This document shows, in pieces, positions 11,001 to 21,177 of a DNA stretch of 64,000 nt. The DNA is taken from contig NC_081406.1 of assembly GCF_030272615.1 (NCBI RefSeq), positions 460,564,072-460,628,071 of the forward strand, written 5' to 3'. Numbering within the stretch: position 1 is the stretch's first letter; each line of letters opens with the position of its first letter. The position numbers were made by a program, and so were the translations under genes. The notes under the pieces are model-generated. The model was given only the letters and a program-made list of their open reading frames with translations. It made no database searches and had not been told where the DNA came from. Source of the DNA: Cryptomeria japonica. Taxonomy: Eukaryota > Streptophyta > Pinopsida > Cupressales > Cupressaceae.

Positions 11001-11091
11001 GACTAAAGGAATTGATTAGTAACTGACTTACAAACTAACTTTATATAATAATCTGATCTCATTTAGGAAATATAATAATATGATTATATCC

Positions 11092-11773
11092 TGAGTTACC
11101 GGGTTCGGCCCCCTAGACCCTTGGTACTAGTCCGGTACGGTCCTGGTTCGGGGTTTGGGTCCGGTTCACCTGTGGATCGGACAAGGTTTGTGGTTCATAG
11201 GCCTGGTTCGAACTAGGGCTAACTCAAGATGACCCAAGGTCAAACCCAAGAGGACCCAAGACGAACCTAGGGGTCTGACAATCCAAAAATGGATTTTTTT
11301 TTTTGCCAAATTTTTTTTTTGAAATCCACCACATAAAAAATTAAAATGACCCTATGTCTCAAGCCACACACCTATACATCTTACAACCAAGAGAGAAGCA
11401 CAAGTCTTTACGAAAGAACAAGTCAGAAATCACAATTCCCGTTTGGGAGAATGCACCTTGATTAGAATTTTGACTTCTTTGGCCTTGTTCTTGACATCTT
11501 AAAAAAGCAGAAAATTGATACACGCCATGGAGTTCTGTGTGGATTTGAAGGTTGTAATTTGGTGTTGGCAGTGGGGGAACAGCCCCTCGACCCCGTCCTC
11601 TACAGCGATAGGGAGCACGCCTTGGGTGCTGCCCCGGGACCCTGCGAGGGGCACTGCATATATATATATATATATATATAATTTACATGTTTTTGTACTA
11701 ACGAACCCAAACCCCTTTTCAAAATTTTGCCGTACCGGTGTACCGGGTTCTTCGAACCCGAACCAGTAACTTA
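11092..11773. mobile_element. Mutator-like non-autonomous DNA element (MULE-type)
   Basis: The two ends are long inverted repeats of roughly 70 bp: TGAGTTACCGGGTTCGG on the left, and TAAGTTACTGGTTCGGG reading in from the right, followed on both sides by related GGTAC...CCGGTACGG and GGGGTTTGGGT words. It is flanked by a 10-base direct repeat GATTATATCC (11082-11091 and 11774-11783), or 9 bases if one base belongs to the element. A 9-10 bp target duplication with long terminal inverted repeats is typical of Mutator-superfamily elements. The interior has a GC-rich segment (11570-11655) and a TA microsatellite, but no transposase frame. It sits inside the LTR 9683-11978, so it arrived later. Confidence 0.8.
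11658..11681. repeat. TA dinucleotide microsatellite
   Basis: About 24 bases of alternating T and A, immediately after the GC-rich core of the MULE-like element. Confidence 0.9.
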
Positions 11774-11979
11774 GATTATATCCCACAATTATAATTCTAG
11801 CAGCCATTAATATAGCAAATTTGATCATTTTTCAGTTTAAGTATTATTTCATATATGTTCTCTAATTTTGTTGTAGGAAAACAGTATACAAAGGTACACC
11901 TATAAAACACAATTACCTATTTATAGATTTGGCCAAATTTAGATTAAGTTAAAGTGTAACTAATTAGGGGACATTACAA

Positions 11980-11991
11980 TGGTATCAGAGC
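11980..11991 (+). other. Initiator-Met tRNA-type primer binding site
   Basis: TGGTATCAGAGC, the common plant retroelement PBS complementary to the 3' end of initiator methionine tRNA, one base after the LTR end ATTACA. It shows that the sequence to the right is the 5' start of an internal region on the plus strand. Confidence 0.9.
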
Positions 11992-12099
11992 ATGATTCTA
12001 CCAGCCTGTTGGACAAAACAACTACTCAGTTAGGACTAATTCTTCCAGTCTCTTCTCAAATAAATAAAAAATTGAATTGGTTAGGCCAACATTGCATTC

Positions 12100-12990
12100 T
12101 TATGAGTGTGCCTTTAACTGCTTCGTGTCTTATGTGTTTCTTATGTGTTTTGAGCATGCCTACTCCATGGGTGTTTTATATGTACACTTTCCTCATGTAT
12201 ACCTTGTGCTTGCACCATGTCTATCGTGTGTCTAGCATATGTGTTTTATATCTTATGTGTATTTGTGTTACTTCATGAATGAGATGTTTTCAGATGTCTA
12301 TTCCATGAATACCTCTCTCTTGTATGCTTCATGATCAATGTGTCTTCAGCATGTCCACTCCACAAGTACCTTTCTCATATATGCTTGTACCTTTTGTGTA
12401 TTTATGTATTACTTCATGGTTTACATGTACGATTCATGTCTTGCATGTATTCATATGTATGGTTCGTGCTTTACATAGCTCGTTCATGCCTTGCATGCAT
12501 TACTTCATGCCTTGCATATAGTCATGTATGTTGCTTCTTGGCTTACATGTATCCATTATTTCATGCTTGTGTGCACTTCATGTCTTATGGTACTTATGTA
12601 TACTTTCTTCATGCCTTAAGTGAATTCATGTGTATAATTCATGCATACACTTCATGCTTTACATATATTCGTGCCTTATGTGTATATTCTCTGTTTTGCA
12701 TGGATGCTTCTTGCCCTATGTAGTTCATTTGTATACTTTGTACTTTACACCTTATGAGTATTCGTGTGTATGACTCATGCCTTATGTATTCATCCGTATG
12801 CTTCATACTTGATGTATTGGATTCATTCATACTTGATGTATTGGATTCATTCATAAAGTGTTTATGTATACCTTTCTCATGTATGCTTCCGCCTCTATGT
12901 GTATTGCCTCCCATGTGTTCATCCATGGACGTGCTTTGTATCTTATGCAATTGTTTCATGTACTTTCAGCATGAATTCTTTTTGTTTTGA
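12100..12990. repeat. Degenerate TTCATGCCTTATGTGTAT-type tandem repeats
   Basis: Hundreds of bases made of variants of TTCATG-CTTATGTGTA and TTCATGTGTATG without a fixed period, also seen at 7850-8260 in the left copy. Several reading frames stay open here because the words lack stop codons in some frames; I do not take them as genes. Confidence 0.7.
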
Positions 12991-14144
12991 ACGATTTCCC
13001 CTTATCTTACATGTTTCAACGTGATTGAATATGCTTAGTTATTCCATGAGTATGCTTTATGAGTACTTATAAATGGGGTGATTGTTTTAAATCACCTGGG
13101 CCCTTCTTTTCACAAACATGGGTTTCATACTCCTAATAACATGGGAAGGACAACATAGGGATTACTGAAACATGACGATACTATGAAAATCTATAGGATG
13201 GAAGAATGTGTAAGAGGAATATAGGAAGGAAGAATGTGTAAGAGTACAATTGCTCAAACCATGAGGTGATAATATAAGAACTTGATGAGTATAGAGATTT
13301 TGCCCATAAATCGTCATAAGAGGAGAAAGGAAACATGTTGAGAATGCAGTCAGACAAAGATAATATTAGCCATGTTCAATTTATTTGTGATATATTTAAT
13401 ACCAATCTACCACCTAAGTTTACCAATACGTCAATATCCAATCATAACAATCTATAGGGTTACAGACTGTATGACACGAAGGAGTGATACCAGACTTAAT
13501 TAATTGAGATCTTATTCATTACCCACCTCTATTTGGTAACGATGATGTCAGTGACATTCACGCTGCCCACTGAAATTTCTCATTGACTAAACATTTTCCA
13601 ATATTAATACATACTCTTTATGGATGTTAAGATTAAGCCAAGTTATTATTATTAACTTCTCATGTTGTCATCTAGATCAAACATCTTGCACATTCTCGAA
13701 TTAATACAACCTCTACATTTTGAGAAATTTATCCCTCTAATTGGGGATTCAGACATATTCATCCAACAAATTATAAATCAATAAATTTAGACATATCTCA
13801 TATATGTGTTCCTCTCATGAACAGTATGTAATGATAGAGTAAAATCATCATTTGTGGTTTCCTTACAATAACTCCTGCAATTAGAAGTGATACTCAAAAA
13901 CAGTATTTATCATTTCACAAACTGCTTATCACAAATTGTTATGTTCAAAATTTGTACCAAGCGTGACTGAACATAATCATCTAGCACAATATCAAACCCC
14001 TTTACAAATGTTATAGCATTTTATCATCTCTCGAGCAATGGTGTTAGGCTAAAACTACCATACAAAACAACAATATTCAGTGAACAAATTTCTAAGGGCC
14101 CCATTCTATAAGGCATAGTCAGCATGATAATCTCACAATTAAGG
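12562..14144 (+). repeat. Direct repeat, right copy of the element's internal region
   Basis: Partner of 7850-9412. It differs by scattered substitutions, a duplicated TGATGTATTGGATTCATTCA unit around 12810-12855, and its end, where GGTGTTAGGCTACAACTACC (14144-14163) repeats a motif already present near 14040. The sequence then passes into what looks like plain intron DNA. Confidence 0.85.
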
Positions 14145-14637
14145 TGTTAGGCTACAACTACCATACTAAATCTCTATAATTTGTTTATGTAAGTTTTAAA
14201 TTGAGTCTATTTTCTTCTTTGTTTTAGTATGCTAGTGTTCTTCAGCATTTTACTAGGCAGAGATGAATATTTATGCTGATTTAAATAATAAATCATTTTT
14301 ACTTTGAAAATTTTCTTCGCTTCTCATTGATCTGTGCTTTTTGAGTCATGGATACTTGAGACTTTTGTTTATTACAATACATCCATCATTCTATGATTTT
14401 TTATGTAGATCATTGTGGATTTCTCATTTCTCTTGTAAAAGCCTCTAAATTATTTTGATTTCTTTTCTCAAGTGCATAAAACTGCTGGTCCTTCGAATCA
14501 AACAAAGAGCATGAACATGTAGGTAACCGATAGAGTTCTCAGCTACTCTTTCCAAGAAATTTGTACTTGTTATACTGTCAAATATGTAGGCATCTTTCAT
14601 GATTGAATTTGTATGCTGAAGTTGCTTATACTGGCAG

Positions 14638-14742
14638 TCACATACGTCCACTCCACCTTGTTCTACAAGAAACAGGACAAATTCTGTCAATTTAGAGCAT
14701 TATGAAACAGATAACATAGACACAGAGGATGCAGATCTGATG
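14638..14742 (+). pseudogene. Exon 2 of the ATAD2-like pseudogene
   Basis: Acceptor TGGCAG|TCA at 14637/14638 and donor ATG|GTAGGA at 14743. The 35 codons are intact and in phase 0, reading CSTRNRTNSVNLEHYETDN then IDTEDADLM. The 'STRxRxxSVNLExY' stretch is a recognisable conserved landmark in the N-terminal part of plant members of this family. No lesion is seen in this exon. Confidence 0.8.
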
Positions 14743-14850
14743 GTAGGATTTTCTCCAATCTCCATTGTTTCTGGTTTTTGTTAAGATATAACTTCTCTTG
14801 CCCAATACTTTGTTGCATAATATTATAAGTTTGGGTATCAATGGTTGCAG

Positions 14851-16094
14851 AGACAAACTTATCAGCCATCTACTATTAAAGTTGAGAATAACCCTAGCCA
14901 GGATGAGCAGTCGAGTCCAATGCAAGAGAAGAGGACAAGAGATACTATATCTTTGCCATGGCGAGAAGGACTTCGGCCTCGAAAGTCAACCATCTGACAT
15001 TCTTCTCAAGATTTTGAAGACCAGGAATGCACAGAGGAGGAAGATGATAGAAATAAAGGGGAGGCGGGGGCTGAAGGAGAGGAAGATGAATTTGAGGAAG
15101 AGGGTGAGGAGGGTAAAGAACAAGAAGGAAGGAGATGGTATGCTCTCTGAAATTGCACTGAGGCGAGGAGGTTTTCTCTTGAAAAAGAAGTAAAGCAACG
15201 ACTGCAGTTTCCACCACGTAAAGTACTGCATAAAGGAATGGGAATAAAAAATGCATGTGATGCAAGATGAGGTGGCTCAAGGGTGGAAAAACATTGTTGT
15301 GCACAAAGAGTTGATGATTCAGATGATTCTCTTCTTGTGGATGAGATGGATCAGGGTCCTATTGGTTCATCATCATGGATGCATGTGGGAAATACAAACT
15401 TTGGTCAGCAATGGGTTTGTGGAGGACTTGACATGCATAACGCAACTGCATGGGGTTTGAAAGTTGCAGCATCTGGATGGGGACACCAAGGTGATATGTT
15501 TGGTTATGGAGGTGTAGGTGCACAACCTGCTGAGCCTAGTTCAAAAGGTGGAGCTGACATTCAACCCTTGTAGGTTGATGCAACAGTGAGTTTTGATGAT
15601 ATTGGAGGGCTTTCTGACCACATTGATCCATTGAAAGAAATGGTTTTTTTCCCTCTTCTCTATCTTGATTTCTTTGCAAATTATCACATTTGTCCTCCAA
15701 GGGGAGTCTTATTGTGTGGTCCTCCGAGAATTAGAAAAACGTTGATTGCAAGGGCTTTAGCATGTGCAGCTTCCAAGGCAGGACAAAAAGTAAACTTTTA
15801 CATGCGAAAGGGAGCTGATGTGCTCAGCAAGTGGGTTGGGGAAGCTAAGCGACAGCTGAAATTACTATTTGAAGAAGCACAAAGGAACCAACCATCCATA
15901 ATATTTTTTGATGAAATAGATGGTCTTGCCCCAGTGAGGTCTAGTAAACAAGAACAAATTCACAATTCTATTGTATCTACGCTTCTTGCTCTAATGGATG
16001 GTCTAGACTCTAGAGGTCAAGTAGTGCTTATTGGAGCGATAAATAGGATTGATGCTATTGATGGAGCTCTTCACCGGCCTGGTCGGTTTGATCG
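14851..16094 (+). pseudogene. AAA-domain exon of the ATAD2-like pseudogene, 5' part
   Basis: Acceptor GGTTGCAG before AGACAAACTTATC. One frame runs unshifted to the insertion at 16095. Order: WREGLRPRKSTI, a Glu-rich acidic region, RRWYAL then stop, VDDSDDSLLVDEMDQGP, ASGWGHQGD, PSSKGGADIQPL then stop, SFDDIGGL, and the first part of the AAA domain. Stops: TGA 14995, 15148 and 15268, TAG 15571. Walker A reads GPPRIRKT in place of the family's GPPGTGKT, so ATP binding would be lost. Walker B IIFFDEID is intact. Sensor 1 reads GAINR instead of GATNR, and the exon is cut within the Arg codon of RPGRFDR. Several stops fall where relatives have Arg, fitting CGA-to-TGA decay. Confidence 0.93.
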
Positions 16095-19000
16095 TGTAAT
16101 GCCCCGCCAGGAAACCCCGAAAGGATTAAGCCATAACACAAGACTAGAGTGCAATTTTTTTTAATTTTTTTTTAAAGTTACAACACATAAGATGCAACAA
16201 GATATCAAAGATTCAGATTACATAGCGGAAGACATCAACTAACACCTAAAGAGTTTCCCAACGAGATTACTTAATTTTCACAATTCACTTAACTCACACA
16301 ATTAATCCAAAGCTGAATATCTTAATAACGAGATAATTCATAATCAGGATAATTCCTTTCAAAAGAGGGACATATAATTCATAAGCAAAGATTCATCCAT
16401 TAAGGTCTATTCATAATCTTCATTCAAGCTTTTCATTTAAAATTACGCACCATACATCTAACATTCTAATACACTAGGATTTCATCATAACATAAGAGAT
16501 CTTTCCAAGCATATATAAATTCCTTAACAACAACTGAGTATAATCCATTACTCTAAGTTACATTCTTTCATATTCCAACTTATTGCATTTCAAAAGATGA
16601 TTGCATACTAGCATCTACGATAATCTCATCTAAACCACTTACACATTCGATCAACATGGCATTCAAGAAGGAACCACATATAAACATTTAAAGTTAATTC
16701 CATTTATCCACTTAACCATTCTAACATAAGCTAATCATACGTGATAAAGCTGAATAAAGGAAACATAAGAGAATACATCACATAACACCATAATGATCTC
16801 GGAGTTCACCCCTAAAGGGCTACATCTCCGGGTCTGCTCAACTGCAAGACCCCCTCTGATAAATAATAAAGTTAAGAATACAAGAGGTTACTCTATACAA
16901 TCCGACCATCAAGGCGATACATAAGCAATATACAAACGACCACATCGGTCCATCAATACATAAACGATCCCTGAAAAGAACAGGATCCAGTTGAACATAA
17001 TCAAAGCTAATACAAAGGTCCAGGAGAGCATCCATAAAACTGAGCCATCACCACCCAAGGGCTAACATGAAACTGACACTCGCAAGAGCATAAACAAAAG
17101 GACGACCCACAAAGGTACTCCTAACAGGACAAAACGACAACACACTAGCGAACGTAGGGACAGGTGTCATCACACAACCTGGTATGGATACCATGGGAAG
17201 TCTTCATAGGTCCCGGCCCCATACACTGGGTTACCCTAGCAACCTAATCCAAGCTTCCGGCCCATCCAAGCCTCATGTGGACCCACACATCCTCTCGTGA
17301 AGACAAGGATGGTGGTTTGCCATTTCAGGCCTTCTCACAGCATGTCGAACCTACGATAGCACTCGTCCCATGTGTGAGGCACAATATCTTATTTAGAGAT
17401 TACATTCTAATCTATTGTTAGGTTATCACTTATTAGACTCACTTTCGACGGGTTACCTAGCAGCCACTTTGGGCGCGGCCCCCAATCGAAAGCCACTTTC
17501 CCATACGACACTAGACTAAACTCAAACGAACTCAAAAACCAGGGAATACACATGGTCAGACGAACGAAGTTCAAGAAGAGAGAAACAATCATTAGGTCAA
17601 ACACGACTCAAGGGTAATCACTTACTGACGGTACTCTAACTAGAGACCCGACCAACAACGGTCAACCACAATCATCATTCGACTCACACACAAGGAGGAT
17701 ATGATCAAAACGACACTACCACAATACAACAGTCAACTCGGAATCGAGGACTGAAACAGGTACCCCAAGTCAATCCATACGACAGGGTCCTACTAAACAA
17801 AGCAAAACATGCCATTTCATAATTAAAGGCGAATACAGAAATTAAACTCGCAAGGCAATAATCAGAAAAGACAATATTTCCTCAAATTGATTTAATCATT
17901 ACAAGTCGATCAAGTTTTCTACAAGATCTAAATTAGCTTACAGTTATCTACCTCATCAAGGGATAAGTTGTTCTTGGTTTTCTAACTCTTTAAGGTTCAA
18001 AGCATAGAACAGACATATAAAGTCATAACGAGTTTTTAAACCAATTCATATTAATAAAATTCAGACAACCATTAATCAACTAAAATAAGATATTTAATCT
18101 CCAATTAAAAACGTCATTAACATACTGGTCCAAAACCGACCTCTACAGTTCCATACTTTCAATCCCAGATGCATAATACGGACCACGGAATATAAAAATA
18201 TAGAAAGAGAATCTAAATGGAGATAATCATTTCCAAAGTATATCGTTTAAATTTCTAATGCCCAACGATAAATATTTCACTACTCTTCAATTACTCAAAT
18301 GATATGTTCTACGATAATATTTAACATCATCAAGTAGTAATTACATCGTATTTCAACGATTTTCCAATAACACATTATTCTATTTTGTTTTTAAACAATA
18401 CTACCTCAAATAGCCATCTTCCCTAATCAGCTAGAAGGTAAAATCTAAATTTATTAATCCAAGATCAATCAGAATGACATCAATGATATTCGGTTGTGAA
18501 ATTATCAGTTTTAGAACTTAATTGGAAGGGGTGAACAAATCATGAAATGAAATTGAATGATTAATTCACCTATAAACTCCATTATATAATTAATCAGTAT
18601 CAAGTTATCCTTTATCCTGAAGAGGCAACCTTAATCGTAATTACAATTCTGATTATAACTTAACATTAAAACAACTTACCTTCAAATAATATTAAATATT
18701 AAATGCATTTTTTTTGATACAAAAAAAATATATATATATAAAAAAAACATCTTAAAAACTTATTTTGAAAAGAACATTTAAAAAGGTGCTAGGGCGGGAC
18801 CCACCTCCCATCGGGAGTGGCTGGGCGCCCAAACCCTAGCCGTAGGTGGGGTAAGCACACAGGCGGTGCCACAGTGGTGCCCGCAGGTGCCGCGGCGCCC
18901 TGTGGCCACCGTGGCCCCTGCGGCCACCGCCGTGAGCCGCAGGCGCCGTGTGCAGCGAGCAAGGGGAAGAAAAACGCAAGGGGGAGGGGAGGAGGAGCGG

Positions 19001-20496
19001 GTGGAGCTCCGCTCCCCGCCCTCCGAACCCCAAACGAAGACGTTTTTAAAAAAAAAAAACAACGAATGCACAGTTCGGTGATAATATAATATATTTTCTT
19101 TATTTTTAAAAATTTGCTGTTAAAAACTTCATACACAGCAAGGAACACACACAGTCTCACAGAGACAAATAAATATTTTTTTTTTCTTTGTGATTATAAT
19201 TCTTTCATAAGCAATTATAAAAAAAGATATACCCAGATCAGGAAAGGGGGAGATTTCTCCAAAGCCAATCAGCATAATGGTCAAACAAGATTGTTCTTCC
19301 CAAATTTAACATCTAATCTGCCAAACCCCCAAATATATTTCAATTTTATTTATTTAAAATCAATCTTAGCAAACCAGAAATTGATTTGAAAACACAGAAT
19401 GAAATCTAGGAGGGATAATTCAAGATCTTATTCCAACCTACTCTTTTAATCAATCAAACTGATTTCTCAATAACAAATCCAATTCTTTCAACCAGAAATT
19501 CTTTAGGCAACAAGAAAATGATTCAGAATCCTACCTTCATTCGCAATCTTGGTAGAGATTACTGAAGAGCCCACCCTATAAGCTCAAAAATTCCTCCTCC
19601 TTCCAGAATTCCCAAATTTCATCTCCAAAATCTTTTCAACCAAAAATTTCCTCCAAATTTGTCCCTCTCCCAAATTTTCCCCAAATTTGGGTTATATGGA
19701 AGAGTTGACCAAAAATTCTATTTTTGGAATTAAAAATTTTATTTACAAATAATTCTCAAAATTTAATCATTTTCTAACTATAACAACAAATTGACTTGCT
19801 TTTCAATTAAAAATCGATTTTTCAATTAACTGAAATTTAATCTTTCTAATTTCAAAAGCCAACAGGATACAATCAATCTATTGCGATAAAATACAAGACT
19901 TTCTTTTTCAACAGCATATATAAAATGCATTTCATATTCAAAATCAGTTATTTAATCGAACTTACTCCCAATTTAAAACGAGCAATCCAAAATCAACGAA
20001 AATCGCATAACGGAATCCCGATTAATCTAGCCCATTAATCTCTAATGCACAAATACATATTTAATCAAGATAATTATTAAGGACTAATTAATCAAATTCA
20101 CCATGCACACCAAGCACGCAAACCGAGAAGGTCAACCAAATAGACGACTCGCAAACCCAAACAAAAAGGGATTACCGACGACAACTGGCGATGCTCACTG
20201 GAGCACGACTAAGGCCAACTAGGGTCTTACGACCACCTAATCCAACTCTAAGGATTAAAAAGGTACACTCAAACCTGCAACCAAGAGTCATACATGCATA
20301 CATATATAAAATTTAATGAAAACGTTAGCCCGATATTAATACCACAAACTAGGTACACTAACATCTTGCATACAACTAGTGTGAAAATCACATCAATAGC
20401 TATGCGTAAAATCAACATCTAACTATAACATAATATTACGATAATCTAATCAAGATTAAACCAAGGTTAGAAATAGATTAGGGCAGGGGTACTACA
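16095..20496. mobile_element. 4.4-kb LTR-type insertion (probable solo LTR) in the AAA exon
   Basis: Begins TGTAATGCCCCGCC and ends GGGGTACTACA (reverse TGTAGTACCCC), so it has the TG...CA ends and short inverted terminus of an LTR. It is flanked by an exact 5-bp target duplication, GATCG at 16090-16094 and 20497-20501. With the insert and one GATCG removed the host reading frame rejoins without a shift. No gag or pol frames, second LTR copy, PBS or polypurine tract is visible inside. A solo LTR of a long-LTR gypsy element is the simplest reading; a large non-autonomous element is the alternative. Orientation is undecided. Confidence 0.85.
18785..19035. other. GC-rich island inside the 4.4-kb insertion
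   Basis: About 250 bases rich in GC (CCGCGGCGCCC, GGCGCCGTGTGC, GGAGCTCCGCTCCCC) in an otherwise very AT-rich element, bordered by A/T runs on both sides. Frames are open on both strands here simply because AT-rich stop codons are rare. I see no protein similarity and treat it as a structural or regulatory part of the LTR. Confidence 0.6.
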
Positions 20497-20501
20497 GATC
20501 G

Positions 20502-21044
20502 TGAATTTGTATTTTCCTTACCCGATTGTAAAGCACGAGCTGAGATATTAAAGATCCACACAAGAAAGTGGAAGAATCCTTTATCAGAGGAATTAAGAAT
20601 GGAATTAGCAGCAACTTGTATGGGGTATTGTGGTGTTGATTTAAAATCTTTGTGCATAGAAGCTGCAATTAATGCTTTCCGTGAGAAATATCCTCAAATA
20701 TACACTAGTGATGATAAGTTTGTCATAGATTTGGATTCTGTGAAAGTAGAGAAGCATGATTTCTTGGAAGCTATGTCTACTATTACTCCTATTGCCCATA
20801 GAGGTGCAATAGTACAGTCAAGGCCATTGTCCCTAGTAATAGCTCCATGCTTACAAGGACATCTAAAAATAATCAGTGATTATATTTCTGACAACTTCTA
20901 TGTAGTGGCCAACGGTGATAAAAAAGATTCATTGAATGACAGTTCTCACCATCTTGCCAAGTTACTTCGATTTCCTATGGTTCTTCCATTCCATTTGTTT
21001 ACAGACCAAGACTTCTACTTTGTGGGAAGGAGGGTGTTGGCTTG
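20502..21044 (+). pseudogene. AAA-domain exon of the ATAD2-like pseudogene, 3' part
   Basis: Continues the split exon with EFVFSLPDCKARAEILKIHT, ELAATCMGYCGVDLKSLC, INAFREKYPQIYTSDDKF and AHRGAIVQSRPLS, the lid and end of the AAA module and the start of the second, ATPase-degenerate module. Near 20980 one base is lost or gained: the upstream frame runs out through LLRFPMVLPF, while the correct continuation FVYRPRLLL...GVGL is in the next frame and ends at donor TTG|GTATGG (21045). The frame left after the shift ends at a stop inside the intron. Confidence 0.9.
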
Positions 21045-21177
21045 GTATGGTTTGAAATTGCTTTCATAGATGTTTACACATCTATAACATGATTCTGTTT
21101 TTTAAAACTTTTGAATTGGCTGGCTTCTAATCTAGCTACATTTTTGAATGATGCTATATTTCTACTTTTCTTGCCAG

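Larger units (their letters stand above)
9683..11978 (+). mobile_element. LTR of the non-coding element, 2.3 kb with nested insertion
   Basis: Begins TGTCATGTCCCC and ends GGGGACATTACA; the ends are near-perfect inverted repeats (TGTcATGTCCCC/TGTaATGTCCCC). It is bounded by a polypurine tract on the left and an initiator-Met-type PBS on the right. It carries a 682-bp nested element (11092-11773), so the LTR itself is about 1.6 kb. A TATATATAAA motif near 10308 is a possible promoter. Two related blocks at about 10758 and 10888 (ATGCCACTCCAT... and GGATGCCTAACAC...) form a 130-bp tandem duplication. Confidence 0.75.
7850..14144 (+). mobile_element. Non-coding LTR element arranged internal-LTR-internal
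   Basis: A single LTR (9683-11978) lies between two stretches of the same internal sequence. The left stretch (7850-9682) ends in a polypurine tract directly before the LTR start; the right stretch begins with a primer binding site directly after the LTR end and runs to about 14144. About 1.57 kb (7850-9412 and 12562-14144, offset 4.71-4.74 kb) occurs in both as highly similar direct repeats. No gag or pol frame is visible, so it resembles a large non-autonomous element (LARD type). The outer LTRs are missing. The arrangement fits unequal recombination between tandem copies or insertion of a circular one-LTR form. It fills most of the first intron of the ATAD2-like relic. Confidence 0.75.

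Noticed and set aside
11979-12990. Open frames of 65-130 codons in the TTCATG repeats
   Set aside because: They arise from repetitive words lacking stops, are rich in Cys/His/Met/Tyr by composition, and recur with frame changes in the left copy.
12100-12990. CRISPR-like array suggested by repeated words
   Set aside because: The words have no fixed length or spacing and no spacers, and the genome is clearly eukaryotic.
14945-15304. Minus-strand frames opposite the acidic region of the ATAD2-like exon
   Set aside because: They are the complement of the Glu/Lys-rich coding strand, whose plus-strand frame is supported by homology and splice sites.
18778-19160. Overlapping open frames on both strands in the GC-rich island (up to 123 codons)
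   Set aside because: They are open in several frames at once because the segment is GC-rich, have Ala/Pro/Arg-rich composition typical of non-coding GC DNA, and match no known family.
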